Source of the DNA: Areca catechu
Taxonomy: Eukaryota; Streptophyta; Magnoliopsida; Arecales; Arecaceae
DNA: 64,000 bases
Reading direction: 5' to 3'
NCBI GenBank assembly: GCA_021397845.1
Contig: CM038053.1
Location: 142,552,541-142,616,540, forward strand
Each line of letters opens with the position of its first letter. The stretch's first letter is position 1. A model generated the notes under the pieces. That model searched no databases. It was given only the letters and a program-made list of their open reading frames with translations, and was not told where the DNA came from. This document shows, in pieces, positions 45,358-58,774 of this stretch. The position numbers were made by a program, and so were the translations under genes.

Positions 45358-46980
45358 ATAGGTCTTGGAAGAAAGAATAGGAGATGGACCACTAGCACTA
45401 TGGGTCCTGGAAGTAGGTCCAAATCTAGATTGTAAGGAGAATGCTATGATGGGTCATACAGTGGCATGGAAAGGTAGCTTAGGAGTAGGGGAAGGTTGTG
45501 GTATAGGTCTATGTGGCTAACTCAAACTCTGACCAAATGATGACCTAGATTCTGTGAATCCATGTAAGACCGATCCCAACTCATACTCTATCCTGTGGAT
45601 CCCTTGTTGGATAGATCTAATGGTACTAGTTTGCTCCTGAGCAAATCAATCTGCTACTCCTCTCATGCAGCCAAAATCATCTCCCAACTCAGTCAAATTA
45701 GACTAAAAGCTAGGCTCCTGAGATCTCTAAGCCTGCTCAACCACCTCCACCCTAGGAGTGAGCTCTCTCAGATCTTCTCTCAGCTCCTGATAACTGTGTG
45801 AAAAATCCTATCTCAGATCTTGACATGTCTGAGAAACCTCCTACCTTAAGTTTGAGAACATAGAGCTAATCTGTGTGATCAAAGCATCAACAAACTCAAT
45901 AAACTACTCTAGAGTAATCCCAATAGAAGTAGCAGAAGGTGCTGAAGGTCCAGCAATGGTCGGTATAATAGGTGGAGTCCTAGGACTTGCTGGTTATGTG
46001 GATGATTGTCCAATGGAAGCTCCAACAGCCTACATTAAGTATGAGGGTGTGGTAATGTCTTTATGAGTCTCTTCCTCAGCATGCTCCTCCTTATTAGCAT
46101 CATCATTATCATGACCATCTCCATCCTCATCATTAGAAGTATTAGACCTAGTTGGTCTCTACCCTGACACTCATCATACCGATCTTCATCCATCTTTGGT
46201 AACCCATATGGTGGAGTGACCTTTCATTATACATATCACTGTGTAGTAGCCTCCTATCATCCTCACAAATATAATCGACTCCAAACTCCTCAAAGATCAA
46301 ATTAATTACCATACCATAAGTTAGGCGTGCCCTACTCTTCCTGGCAGCCTCTTTGATCTGAGACTATATCAAAAATAGAAGATTGATATGTTGACCCTTA
46401 ATCTAATAGAAAACACATGCAATCAAAATGGCCTATCTTAGGAAAGATAATTTTGCTCACCATATTGTGCAAAAGTCTCATCTCAATTAGTAATTGTTTG
46501 GCTTGTAGATTACCCAACTTTTTGACATCTCTCCATTCCAAAATAGCTCTTAATCCTTCTTTTTTTCTTTCTAAGTGTACAAAGCATATGCCCTCTTTTG
46601 TCATTTCCAACAAATCAGCTAATCTCCATTCATCCAAAACAATCAATACTCCTTTAATGGTGGATTCAATGTATGAAGCTCCTAATCTTAATTTTTTAAA
46701 GAATTATCTAACCAACATGGGATAGATAGCTACCTCAATCGAACAAAAGCATTCTCATCCTTCATTACGAATCCATTCAAAAGTTTTTTTACTCCAAAAT
46801 GTTCAAAATCACTTTCTGCCTAGTTGTAGTAGGTTGATTAGCCATAAAAATTTGAGGTGGTGGTTGAACTGGAGGATTGACAGGGGCTAGTTCATCATTT
46901 CTCCTTTTTGTTTGATGCTTGATCAAAGACATAGATCCAAATTTCCTCCTTTTGTAAGCTAGAGCCTTCTCGGGACTCAT
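45358..46980 (-). pseudogene. env-like ORF of Sirevirus F, truncated by E
   Basis: The minus-strand start is MSPEKALAYKRRKFGSMSL at 46980, and a stop follows at 46789. The conserved domain is legible at 46398-46720: LRLGASYIESTIKGVLIVLD, then QAKQLLIEMRLLHNMVSKI and FPKIGHFDC. These match E and A. An acidic Glu/Asp segment near 46060-46150 and a degraded tail follow until E's LTR at 45357. Confidence 0.72.
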
Positions 46981-47332
46981 CCTTCTTTGGATTCACCCAA
47001 AACTAACCCTAATAGTGGTTCTAGGGTTTTTCTTGAAATGTTTGGAATAGTGAATGGGGCAAGAAGGCTTGAGGAAAATAGTAAAAAAATAAGAAAGTAA
47101 AGTTGCCAACATATTTTTAAAAATGAGATATCCAACGGGTGAGTCAGCTCATATAGTTAGTAGGTAGGCAAAAAAATGCAAATTTGAAGTCAAACAAAGT
47201 TTGAATAAAAAATGGAGGTTCCTAAGTACTAGGATATGAAAGATAAGATCTAATTTGATAGGAAATGATGAAAATTGAATAAAAAAAACAAAAAGACTTT
47301 TTGGGTCAAAAAGACTTTTTGGGAACAAGTAT
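46981..47332 (-). other. pol to env-like spacer of Sirevirus F
   Basis: AT-rich non-coding spacer. One GAGTCAGCTCAT unit (about 47141-47152) is the remnant of the repeat found in the spacers of A and E. Confidence 0.6.
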
Positions 47333-48132
47333 CTAGAAGGGGTCACATAGCCTTAACTCACATCTAACCATTGAAGATCTATCTTTACTAAGAGGTTTGG
47401 TGAATATGTCAGCTAGTTGCTTATCTATACTAACAAATTTTAGTTCTATGTCACCATTTTATACATGATTCCTAATAAAATGATATCTAATTTCTATGTG
47501 TTTAGTCCTTAAATACTGAATAGGATTTTTTGTTAAGTTGATAGTACTGATATTATCATATCTGATAGGAATTTTAGTTTACTTAATACCAAAATCTTCT
47601 AGTTATTGCTTAATCCAAAGCACATGAGTACAACAACTCCCTGCAGCCATATATTCTATCTCAATGTTCATAATGCTATGAAGTTTTATTTCTTACTATG
47701 CTAAGAGATTAAGTTCAATCCTAGAAATTGGCATATACCACTAGTATTTTTTCAATTAATTTTTCATTCAATATAATCCACATCAGAGTAATCAATTAAG
47801 TCTATTAATGAATATTTTGAATATCATAATCGTAGTTTAGATGTTCTTTTTAAGTGTCTTATAATTCTTTTGATAGCAAGTATATATGATTATTTTGGAT
47901 TTGATTGGAATCTAACATATATATAAATACTAAATAATATATTAGGTTTACTAGTGTTAAGACAGTAAAGCTTCGATCATATCTTAATATAGCTTTTAAT
48001 CAATGTTATTCCCTTCTTCATCATTGTCAAGCCTATAGTTTAGGCTCATTGGTATGCTAATATTTTTTATAGATTCCATCCCAAATTTCTTTAATAGCTC
48101 TTTGATATACTTGGTTTGGTTGATGAAGATCC
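47333..48132 (-). pseudogene. pol: pol of Sirevirus F, RNase H and RT end
   Basis: It ends QLADIFTKPLSKDR ... LCDPF then TAG (47333-47335). The minus-strand reading upward gives the RNase H region and the RT-RNase H linker with TAA at 47996-47998, the same codon as in A, B and E. The solo LTR interrupts at 48132. Confidence 0.82.
48128..48132. repeat. Target-site duplication GATCC, left copy (solo LTR)
   Basis: GATCC here and at 50687-50691 flank the 48133-50686 insertion; the neighbouring A also matches (AGATCC on both sides). Confidence 0.8.
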
Positions 48133-50686
48133 TAAAGAAATTGTTTGACGACCCTAAATTGCATATAGGTTTTTCAAAATTTTTTAATTAATTAAAATTA
48201 ATACGTTGCAAAATAAAAACTTATTCTAAGCATGCATAACAGGAACCAATCATGAACATATAATATAGATTTACAAATAAAAATAAAACTATTAAATCCA
48301 CTTACCTATTGTGCTACTCCATCTTCATCATATCAAATCTAAAAAAAAACTCTGTGTTCCACTAGATCGGATCTGTGAAAAATCTCAGGTTTCATTGAAG
48401 CCGTGCACATGCTTTAGATCTACTGGTATCCACATGAAAATGTCCTGATTGAAGTCTCAAGACCACTGAAATGCTAGCACCTTATAGAACTCGCTTTGAC
48501 GGTTGGATCATATCTTCCTTTCTTTTTTTCTTTTTCTTTACTCAAAAAATCCAAGAATGAAGATAGATCTCTTCTCAAGAAATCAAGAAAGAATATTTTT
48601 CTCTTCTTGAACTGAACCTTTTCATTCAAGATCGAGAGAAAGAGGATCATACAGGGTGATGAATAATATTATGCTCTCTCACAAATATTATAGATGGTGG
48701 AATCAAGAAGATAGATGGGGCGTTAATCTTGATTTTATTTCACATGGTCAACTCAAAAAAAAACTCTATGCCACCTCAATACGTGCGCTCCCATATCTCA
48801 TGTTAATTCTTTTTCTTTCTCATGCCATATCACAAATTTTTCTCTCCCTGGAGTCCTTTCCCATCTTAAATTAAGTCAAGTTTTGTATAAAATATGAATA
48901 CTTAGTTAAGGATAAGATTATAAGGGAGAGAGAAACCTTGGAATGCCCAACTTATTTCTCCATACCAATCTTAAATTTCACATGAAGGGCAATATTCCTT
49001 CTTTCTTACATGCCAAAGAGAGAAATAGCATGGGAAGGGAGAGAGAAAATTAGTTAGTTAGGAATTTGTTTAACTAACTCCTTGTCCTAATCCTTTTAGA
49101 TTCTAACTAACCTAACTAGTTCTATTAGGTATAGGTTTAAATTCATAACATTAAAAATTAGTTAGGAATTAGTTAGACCAACTAATTAACTAATCTAACC
49201 AACTAGGAAACTAACCTAATTCCTAATCAATTTAGGTTTAGATTTAGATCTATAACTAATTAGGAATTAGATCCTAATCTAATTAGGACCACTAAATCCA
49301 AATAGAATAGATTAAACCTAACTAAATTAAATTAGATTTAATTCATCTAAGATTAGGCAACCAATTAGGTTAAATTGAACTGGCTTGCAATAATTGCAAT
49401 AGGTTAGTCCAAAATCTAATTAGCTTAGGTCATCATCTAAACTTAATCAAATCAAATCCAATTCAATTTGTGTTAAGCCTAATCATAATTAAATAATCAA
49501 ATCATTTAACTAAATTATAACTCTTGTAATAAAGCCATCCTTACTAAAATTAGTAAGTGCCAAAATTAGCAGGTTCTAAATTTATAACCTTATAAATTTA
49601 GAGTTTCTAAATATATAACTCTTACATATTGTGATCCAACTATGTGATAAGGTCAAGCTCCTATTGTGTGTGATCCCTCAGGTTTTATTTTATCTAGTAG
49701 TGAGACATACCATGATCTCCATCATTGTATCATCGAACTCATTTGATGGACCAACATAATTTCAACCCACCCTATCAAGGATCATTGATTCGAAACAATT
49801 CTACTAGGTTCTTACAATCCATTTGTGACACATAGGAATATGTAGTGCAACCCAATTGAATAGAAGAAAGAATCCCTAAATGTAGTTACCATGTGATTAA
49901 GTTCTTTTATCAAGAATCTCAACAAGATGCAGGTCTTAAAAACTCATCGAACTCTAAGCATCTATCATATGATATATTTAATTAGCTTAAGTCCAATGTG
50001 AAACTCATGGAAACTCTTTTCTATCCTTCACCTATCATGGCCATAAAATCTTCTAGACTCAGCTTCTTAAATTGCATAGAACTATACCTTAACTACTAAG
50101 ATCGATAGATCCTCTATAACTGTGCTTCCAACACTACCAGCAAACCTACTGTATCCAATAAACACCGTAAAGATCCAAATGGCTAGGGCTAATATTTTAT
50201 GTTGTCAAACTATAGTAACCCCACTATAAGTAGCTGAGGTACTGCAGCTCAAAGAACACATAACTATAGCATCAAGAAAGTCACTAACAAATGAGTAGAC
50301 ATCTATATGACTTCTTGTGATGTTCATGCTCAATATCATCATTTTACAATGACCACCTACACTCTCGCTTCAATATCAGCACACTATAGAGTCGAGACTT
50401 GTCCACCTTAAGAGGAAAGCGATATGTGTATCGATCAAATTGGATCAATCACTATTTCCATGATACCTACGATCAGGAGTATTTACAAATTAATCTATGA
50501 TGATACATGTCTTAAATTCTCAACTCTTTAGAAATGTGTCACTATCAATTAATTCTTTGGATGATACATAGACACATATTATACAATATGAATAAAATTA
50601 CTCAAACAATAATATTAAATATAATTTTATGTATTAAAATTAAAATATCTGTCAGCTAGATTGGCTTCTAGGATATAAATCTAATA
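48133..50686 (-). mobile_element. Solo LTR of an Angela-like copia element
   Basis: 2554 bases with no coding region, flanked by GATCC. On the minus strand it starts TATTAGATTTATATCC and ends CAAACAATTTCTTTA. The end resembles the LTR end of C (CCTATTTCTTTTA), and the size is close to C's 2.33-kb LTR, so a related long-LTR copia family is likely. No internal domain is present. This is the product expected from recombination between the two LTRs of a full element. It interrupts F's RT. Confidence 0.8.
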
Positions 50687-50691
50687 GATCC

Positions 50692-51361
50692 CGTCCTTTA
50701 TTTGATTTGAAATCCAAGGAAGAATGTTAGCTCACCTATCATACTCATTTCAAATTTACCTTACATAAGCTTAGAATATTCTTGACAAAGATCTTCATTA
50801 GTTGTACCAAAAATAATATCATCTACATAAACTTTTACTACTAACATATCATCATTTTTTCTTTTAATAAAAAGAGTTGTATCTATACTTCCTCTAGTAA
50901 AATTATTTTTTAATAAAAATTTACTAAGTCTCTCATACCATACTCTAGGTACTTATTTCAAACCATATAAAGTTTTATTTTATTTGAAAATATGATTAGA
51001 AAAGATATGACTTTCAAATCTAGGGGGTTGCTCAATAAAATTTTTTTCAGAAATGTATCTATTTAAAAATACACTTTTTACATTCATTTGAAAAAACTTG
51101 AAATTCATGTAATATACAAATACAAGCAAAAGTTATATGACCTCTAATCTTGCTACAGGTGTATATGTTTCATCAAAATTTATTTCATCTTCTTGATTAT
51201 AACTTTTTGCCACTAATCTTGCTTTATTTTCAACTATATTTTCTTTTCATCCAACTTATTTCTAAATACCTATTTAGTACTTATGATAGGATGTTCTTTA
51301 AGTTGCTAACTAAAGCCATATATTATTTTTTTCAAATTGATTTAACTTCTCTTACATATTC
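50692..51361 (-). pseudogene. pol: pol of Sirevirus F, central RT
   Basis: The minus-strand reading gives the RT palm with YVDDIIFG (YVDD at 50818-50829). The preceding block YGLK is followed by TAA (50953-50955) where Gln is expected. Further upstream are FQMNVKSVFLNRYI-like and ARLEVI-like segments. It is interrupted on both sides by insertions. Confidence 0.82.
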
Positions 51362-52161
51362 TATGAGCGGAAATCGTCCCGATCAACGCTCCAGCAGAAG
51401 CAATTCAGCAATCCAGATACATGAACGACCATCTGCCAGCGATCCAAAGATGATCACGGTAGGATACAGGTCAAACAAAGATCAAACAATCCCTTGGAAT
51501 GATCGAGAAGTAAAGGATAAGGAGAAGAGAGAAAAATGAAATCTGGAAGAAACGAGGGTTCTCTTTCTTGATTGGTTTTCTTGGACTATTACAGAATGAC
51601 CTCTCTATGACTAACCATCCCATATACATATATATACACACCACAATCAAGAAGAACCAAAACCCTCCAAAACATTCCAACGCGGCAACACGTGATTCAA
51701 AGAATCTCGTTATCCGAGCCGGCTCGAATTGCTCGAGTTGACTCCTTGCTGCAGAGAGTACTTTAGAAGTGTCGGCTCGAACCCCTCGAGTTGGCTCTTC
51801 CAGACTGCAGATTATCCATTATGTGTATGAGAGTCAACTTCTAGACATCCAACCCGGCTCCCAGCAGAACTGAGCAGACTCGCTTGGATCCGAGCCAACT
51901 CCTCTCATAATCTAGCCAACTCGCATGAACCCAAGCTGACTCCTCTCCCTGCAATCATGCCGCTCCAACCATTAGAGTCGACTCGAACCAGAACCGAGCC
52001 GACTCCAATGCCCAGACTGACCAAAACTCAGTCTAACATCTAGGACTTTTCCCGAACACAATCCTAACCCTAGATACATCATAAGAGACCATGATAACCA
52101 GACCAACTTTAACCTTGGCCAAACCCCCTGGAATTATGGATACACCACCTGAGACTCAACA
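51362..52161 (-). repeat. 3' LTR of element G
   Basis: This pairs with 56359-57160. The 3' half (51714-52010) carries about ten GAGCCGACTC/GAGTCGGCTC-type units similar to those in the LTRs of Sireviruses A and E. The minus-strand polypurine tract AAGGTGGAGAT lies at 52162-52172, next to the LTR start. Confidence 0.9.
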
Positions 52162-52195
52162 ATCTCCACCTTGGTGATCCAAGATTATAGGTTTA

Positions 52196-55100
52196 TTACA
52201 CCAAACTCCTCAGACCCATCAACCACATACATGACTGAAAGCTTTGTCCCAGTAGAGCCTTTGTAAGTGCATATGCCAAGTTCTCCTTGGTATGGACCTT
52301 CACCGGTGACACTTCTCCTTCCTCCACCAGCTCTCGAGTCCTGTAGTACCTCATGTCTATATTCTTTGTACGTGCATGATAGATTGGGTTCTGAGCCAAA
52401 TGTATGGCACTCTGACTATCACTGTGCAAGACCACCATACATTGTTCCACCGCCATCTCAACCACTAGACTCTTTAGCCATAGTGATTCCTTTACGGCCT
52501 CCATAATACCTATATACTCAGCCTATGTTGTAGATAGAGCAGTGATAGGTTGAAGGGTAGATATCTAAGAAACCGGTCCAGCATATAAGCAAAAGATATA
52601 ACCAGTAGTAGACCTTCTTGTATCAAGATCACCTACATAACTACATCCACATACCCTTCCAAAGAACCCAAACCTTCATATGACTCCCTGGAGTTCCTTC
52701 CTTGTCCTTCTGGCTGCCCACCAAATACCAGTCCATGCTTTTGAGTCCCTCGTAGATATCTCAGAATCCACTTCAATGCTTTCTAGTGTTCCTTTCCAGG
52801 ATTTGCCATGTACCTGCTCACCTGGCTTACAGCATATGCTATGTCTAGCCTGCAACACACCATAGCATACTTAACACTGCCTATAGCATTTGCATATGGA
52901 ACTCTCTCCATGTACTTTCTCTCTTCATCTGTCTGGGGGCTTTGCATCTTTGAGAAAGATATGTGCCCTGGTAATGGTGTCTTCACTGGTTTGGCTTTCT
53001 CCATCCCAAACCTATCAAGAATCTTCTTGATATAACATCCTTGTGACAAATGGAGAATCCCCTTGCATCTATCCCTGCAAATCTCCATTCCAAGGATTTT
53101 CTGAGCTGGACCCAAATCCTTCATCGCAAACTCAATAGATAATGCTTTCTTCAGCTAATTCACATCACTCATACTTCTGCTGGCTATCAACATATCATCC
53201 ACATACAGAAGTAGATCAAAGCATTACCAGTATCCACATCCCTGACATACACACAGTAGTCGTGTTCACATATGAAAAACCCAAGGCTTAAGATGAATGC
53301 ATCAAATCTTCGATACCACTGATGAGGTGATTGTTTCAAACCACACAATGACCTCTAGAGTAAACACACCTTATCTTCCTGTCCAATCTCTATGAAGCCA
53401 TTAGGTTACTTCATATAGATCTTCTCATCCAGACTTCCATGTAGAAAGGCTGTCTTTACATCTATTTGCTCCAATTCCATACCATGTTCTACCACCAATG
53501 ACAACAATACCTGAATTGAAGTATGGCATACCATAGGAGAAAATACCTCGATGTAGTCAACTCATTCCGTTTGTGAGTATCCCTTTGCATCCAGCCTTAC
53601 TTTGAATCTCACTCCACCTTGTTCTGAATGTACTGATTTCTTTATGAACACCCATTTCGAGCCAATTGCATAAGCATTTTCCGGTAGATCCACCAACTCC
53701 ATGTCTTGTTCTTCCTAAGAGATTCCATCTCTTCCATCATGCCTTGCTTCCATGATTTTTTATCAGAACTCTCCATGGTCTCCTTGTATGTTTCTGGATC
53801 TCCATTCACAGATATGAGAGCATAAGATATGCTTTCATCCATACCATATTTCATCGATTTCTAGATTGTACACCGAGGTTTATGCAAAGCCACTCCCCTT
53901 GCACTGGCCTGCAAGTCTTCTATGTGTGGCTGTTCCAGCACATGTTCCTGCACTTCACTTTGAATAATTGAATTTTTTTTCTGATCCTTCAACACAAGAG
54001 GACTTTTCTCGCTTAACTCCACCTCAACTGAAGCACCCTTGTCAGCTGACGTAGATGGCCTATCCTTCACCTATGAAGGACAATCACTACTGTTGACCTT
54101 TGAAGTTGTAGCTCCATTCGTACTTCCCGATATCTTCAAGATGTTCTTCTCATCAAAAATGACATCCCTATTGATCATTACCTTTTGAGACTGTGGATCC
54201 CACAATAGGTAACCCTTGACTCCTCGTGGATACCCAATGAATATCATCTTCTTTGACTTTGGGTCCAACTTACTCCGTTCAGTTGCCTCCACATGTGCAT
54301 AGTCCAGGCAATCAAACACCTTCAGGTGGCTAAGCTCCACCTTCTTCCCACTCCAAGCTTCCTCTGGAAGTCCTCCATCCAGCTTGAAATGAGGGTACCT
54401 ATTCACAAGAAAACATGACAGAGTAATGGCATCAACCTAAAAGGCCTTGGGCAGCAATGACTGCAGCCTTATACTCCTTGCCTTCTCCAATAGTGTTCAG
54501 TTCATCCTTTCCGCAACACCATTTTGCTGTGGAGTCATCCTTACTGTGAAATAGTGTTTGATCCCATTCTCCTCATAATAATTTCTGAACTCTATGCTAG
54601 AGTATTCTTCTCCATTATCAGACCGAAGGCACTTCACATGTTTCCCTGTCTCCTTCTTTACTTTAGCCCTCCAGGCTTTGAACAGGGTGAACACCTCTGA
54701 TTTCTTCCTCATCAGATACATCCACAATTTCCTAGAGAAGTCACTAATGAAGGTAAAAAAATACCTTGCTCCGCCCCTGGATAAAACAGGTGCCGGTCCC
54801 CATACATCTGAGTGAACTAGTTTTAAGACTTCTTCACTTTGCTTGGTACCACTGGCAAACTTCACCCTATACTGTTTGCCAAAAATTTAGGGCTCACACA
54901 GGTCATTTCTTTCCTTCCTCAGTGCTGGAAGATTTCCTCTTCTGCTTAATTCTATAAGCCCTTGGTCACTCAAGTGACCCATTCGATAGTGCCATAACTG
55001 GTAGGAAAGCTTCTCCTCTTGTGCTGCTGCAAGCACCTCCGCACTATCAATCACCACTAAGCCTTCTATCTTATACAGATTATTGCTCAGTCTTCTCCCT

Positions 55101-56253
55101 CTCATCACTACCAAAGCTACCTTGGTAATCCTCAAACATCTAGTACCGGCCCGGCAACTAAAGGCATAACCCTGCCTTCCCAAGTAGCCCAAAAAAAAAT
55201 TAGATTTTTCTTTAATTCTGGTTCATGTTTGACATTAGACAGAGTTCTTATCACTTCATCATACATCCTCACCCTAATGGTACCAACTCCGGCCACTAAA
55301 CAAGGGTGATCATCACCAAGGCTTACACTACCTCCATCAGCCTTTTCATAGGTATCAATCCAGTCCCGATATGAGGTATAATGATAAGAGCACGCTGAAT
55401 CTAATGTCCAAGCATTATCCCAATCAACTGATCCATCAGAAGCTATCAGTACATCTTCTTTACTGCTTTCAGATACACCAGCACCACTAGTGTTGGCCTT
55501 TCCTTTCTTGGTCTTCAAAAGAGGGCAATTCCTTTTGAAGTGACCCAGCTAATGACACGTGAAGCACTTCAAACCCCTCTTACTGTCTTAAGACTGTGAT
55601 CTGCTCTTTGATTTCCCCTTAACTCTTTCCTTTGGTCTTCCTTACCTCTCATTCACAGCAAGAACCTCCGAGTTAGGACTTCCTTTGCAGATCTTCTCTC
55701 TTTGCTCATTTGACCTGAGTACTCTAACAACCTTTTAATAGATCAAGGTTTCTTTTCCATACACCAAGGTTGTAATTAAACCATCATATGATCCCGGGAG
55801 CGAACACAACAGCAACAATGCCCGATCCTCCTCATCAATTTTCATATCCAGACTCATAAGCTCTGCACAAACCTGCTTGAACCTCTGAATGTGAGCCACG
55901 AAGTCACCTCCTTTAGGCATTCTCAGACTGTACAGCTACTTCTTCAACCATAGCTTGTTAGTCATGTTCTTATCCATGTATATGTTCTCCAATCTTAGCC
56001 AAAGACCACTTGCCGTAGTCTCGGTACACACCTCCGGCAAAACCTGATCTACCAAACACATTATGATGGTGCTAAATACGATCTCTTCCAACTCTTTCCA
56101 ATCCTCAACACTGAACTTTTTTGGTCTCTCTTTAACCAAGATCTTATAGATCCTTTGTTGAACCAGCAAGTCTTTTACCCTTTATTGCCATAGGGTAAAA
56201 TCCCCCTTGCCATCATACTTCTCGAAATCCACCTTGAAACTACTTGACGTCAT
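52196..56253 (-). pseudogene. pol: gag-pol of Tork-type element G
   Basis: The minus-strand start is ATG 56253 (MTSSSFKVDFEKYDG). A TAA near 56183 replaces one of the Gln in LWQQRVKD. The gag UBN2 region follows (55735-56169). The zinc knuckle at 55511-55570 (KCFTCH, stop, LGHFKRNC) also has a stop at a Gln position. Protease reads WTLDSACSYH (DSA for DSG/A) near 55400. The integrase core has HSDVWGP, RSDNGEEYSS and NGVAERMN (54497-54865). RT has YVDD at 53194-53205 and MKDLGPAQKILGMEI. RNase H ends at 52196. Frameshifts occur between the blocks. It is non-functional but full length in layout. Confidence 0.9.
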
Positions 56254-56358
56254 TACCACAATCAAGAAGAATAAAAAACATACTAGATCTTACCTTCTAG
56301 CACTCCTTGGATGTAGAGATCTTCCTTCCTTCATGCAACCAAAGCTTTGATACCAAAT

Positions 56359-57160
56359 TAAGAGTAGAAATCATCCCGATCAATGCTCCAACAGAAGCAA
56401 TTCAGCAATCTAGATGCACGAACAACCATCTGTTATCGATCCAAACATGATCACGATAGGATACAGGTCAAACAAATATCAAACAATCCCTTGGAACGAT
56501 CGAGAAGTAAAGGAGAAGGAGAAGAGAGAAAAACAAAATCTGGAAGAAACGAGGGTTCTCTTTCTTGATTGGTTTTCTTGGACTATTACAGAATGACCTC
56601 TCTATGACTAACCGTCCCATATACAGATATATACACACCACGATCAAGAAGAACCAAAACTCTCCAAAACTTTAAAATGCGGTAACACATGATTCAAAGA
56701 ATTCCATCATCCGAGCCAGCTCGAACTGCTCGAGTTGACTCCTTGCTGTAGAGAGTACTCTGGAAGAGTTAGCTCGAACCCCTCGAGTTGGCTCTTCTAG
56801 ATCACAGATTATCCATTCTGTGAATGAGAGTCGACTCCCAGACATTCGAGCTGGCTCCCAGCAGAACTGAGCCGACTCGCTTGGATCCGAGCTGACTCTT
56901 CTTAAAATCTAGCCGACTTGCATGAACCCGAGCTGACTCCTCTCCCTATAATCATGCCATGCCAACCATTAAAGTCGACTCAAACCAGAAAACCAAGCCA
57001 ACTCTAATGCCCAGACTGACCAAAACTCAGTCTAACATCTAGGACATTTCCCGGACACAATCCTAACCCTAGATACATCATGAGAGACCATGATAACCGG
57101 ACCAACTTTAACCTTGGCCCAACCCCCTGGAATCTTAGATACACCACCTGAGACTCAACA
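56359..57160 (-). repeat. 5' LTR of element G
   Basis: This pairs with 51362-52161. Its 3' edge on the minus strand is followed by TTTGGTATCAAAGC, an altered initiator tRNA-Met primer site (about 56345-56358). GAGCCGACTC-type repeats occur at 56711-57000. Confidence 0.9.
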
Positions 57161-57165
57161 TATTC

Positions 57166-58740
57166 ATCATCCAATTAGGATATTTTTCAACTTCTTCTCT
57201 ACAATTGGATTCAATTTGAAAAATAAATACTAGGTAGTCAATAGTATTTCTAAATGAAGATCTAATCCTAACACCTTATGAGGGATCACCTATAATCAAG
57301 TCTTTAGGATGGTAACATGCATATCTCCATTCTTTAGGCAAGTCATCATGATCTTTGCTTATCTCTTCCTTCTATTCTTCATTTAGTTTATCCTGCAAGA
57401 TCAATTTCTTTATTGATTATACCTGCATCATCATCAATACACTATTTTTTTCAAGAAGGTGAGGGTTTAGATTCATTAAATATAAGATATATAGATTCTT
57501 TTATATTTAAAGTTTTTTTATTAAAAACTCTATATGATTTACTAGAAGTTGAATATCCAAGAAAGACACCTTCATTTGATTTTGCATCAAATTTTCAAGA
57601 TTATTTTTTCATTATTTAAAATAAAGCATTTGCAACTAAATACTTGCAAATAACTTATATTAGATTTTTCATCATTCCAAAGTTCATAGGGGGTTTTCTT
57701 TAAAATAGGTCTAATTTGAACAAGATTTAGAATGTAACAAACAATGGTCACAGCTTCAGCCTAAAAATATTTTAAAAAATTACCTTCACATAACATTGTT
57801 CGATTCATCTTTTTCAAGATTCTATTCTTTCTCTCCACAAAATTTTTTTATTGTAGTGTTCTTGAAGCTAAGAAGTTGTGATCAACACTATGTTCATTAC
57901 AAAACTCTTCAAAATTTTGGTTTTCAAATTTTGTACCATAATCACACTTATAATTGAAACTATGAAAAGATTTTTTTGATTTTGTACATTCCTACAAAAC
58001 TTTTAAAAAATATTAAAAGCCTTATCTTTATATGCCAAAAATAATATTTAAATGAATCTTGAAAGGTCATCTACTATTACAAGTCCATATATCTTTTTAC
58101 ATAGGTTTGTAGTCCTAGTTAATCCAAATAAATCCATGTGAAGTAGTTCAAGTGGTCTAGATGTTGAAACAAAGTTTTTAGATTTAAAACTCTCCCTAAT
58201 TTATTTACTAAATTAACAAGCATCACATACATGATCATTTTCAAAACTCAATTTTGATAAACCTTTAACTAAGTCTTTAAAAATCAATTTAGATATAGTA
58301 TGTATGCTAGCATGTCCAAGTCTTCTATGCCAAAGCTAACTAGTTTTTTTAATCCTAGCATTCATGGCCACTAGAATTGTACTATTCTTTATGGCTAGAT
58401 CATTTAAATCTACTATGTTTCCAAGTTTATATCCTACAAACTTAATACTTGTATTAAATGAACTAGTAACTATATACATAGAAGATTCAAACATAACCTT
58501 GAAACTTTTATCACATAATTGACTAATGCTTAATAGATTATGTTTCAAGTTATCAACTAGCAATACATTCTTAATATAAGTAGAAAGGGTGATTTTAATC
58601 TTACCAATATCAATCATTTTTTCTTTACCGTTGTCACCAAAAATAACTACACCTCCTTCCTTCCTTTCTAGGATGAAGAATTGCTCTGTCATCCATCACA
58701 TATCTTGAACAGCCACTATCCAAGTACCATGTTCTTTTAG
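57166..58740 (-). pseudogene. pol: pol of Sirevirus F, protease, integrase and RT start
   Basis: The minus-strand protease WYLDSGCSRY has DSG intact at 58712-58720. The gag-pre-integrase block is at 58336-58692. The integrase zinc region and core (about 57830-58330) are badly damaged, with a TAA after LQ where siblings have PQQNG. The segment then continues through the FDEKSNISYLQVF-like region and the start of RT to the G insertion. Confidence 0.83.
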
Positions 58741-58774
58741 TTCTTTAGACTGCAAGACATTCCTATAAAATAAA

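Larger units (their letters stand above)
51362..57160 (-). mobile_element. Tork-type Ty1/copia element G, complete, minus strand
   Basis: 5.8 kb with LTRs of 800 (51362-52161) and 802 bases (56359-57160) and TATTC duplications (51357-51361 and 57161-57165). The LTR starts TGTTGAGTCTCAGG on the minus strand. Between them is one gag-pol region (52196-56253) and no third ORF. Integrase blocks such as SDVWGPAPVLSRGGARYF and RT/RH blocks place it in the Tork (Tnt1-like) lineage. The LTRs differ at about 7% of sites over 330 bases. It interrupts F's RT/integrase junction. Confidence 0.92.

Noticed and set aside
46060..46150. CATCATCATT-rich stretch as a microsatellite of independent origin
   Set aside because: On the minus strand it encodes the acidic Asp/Glu segment typical of the env-like ORF, as in B and E.
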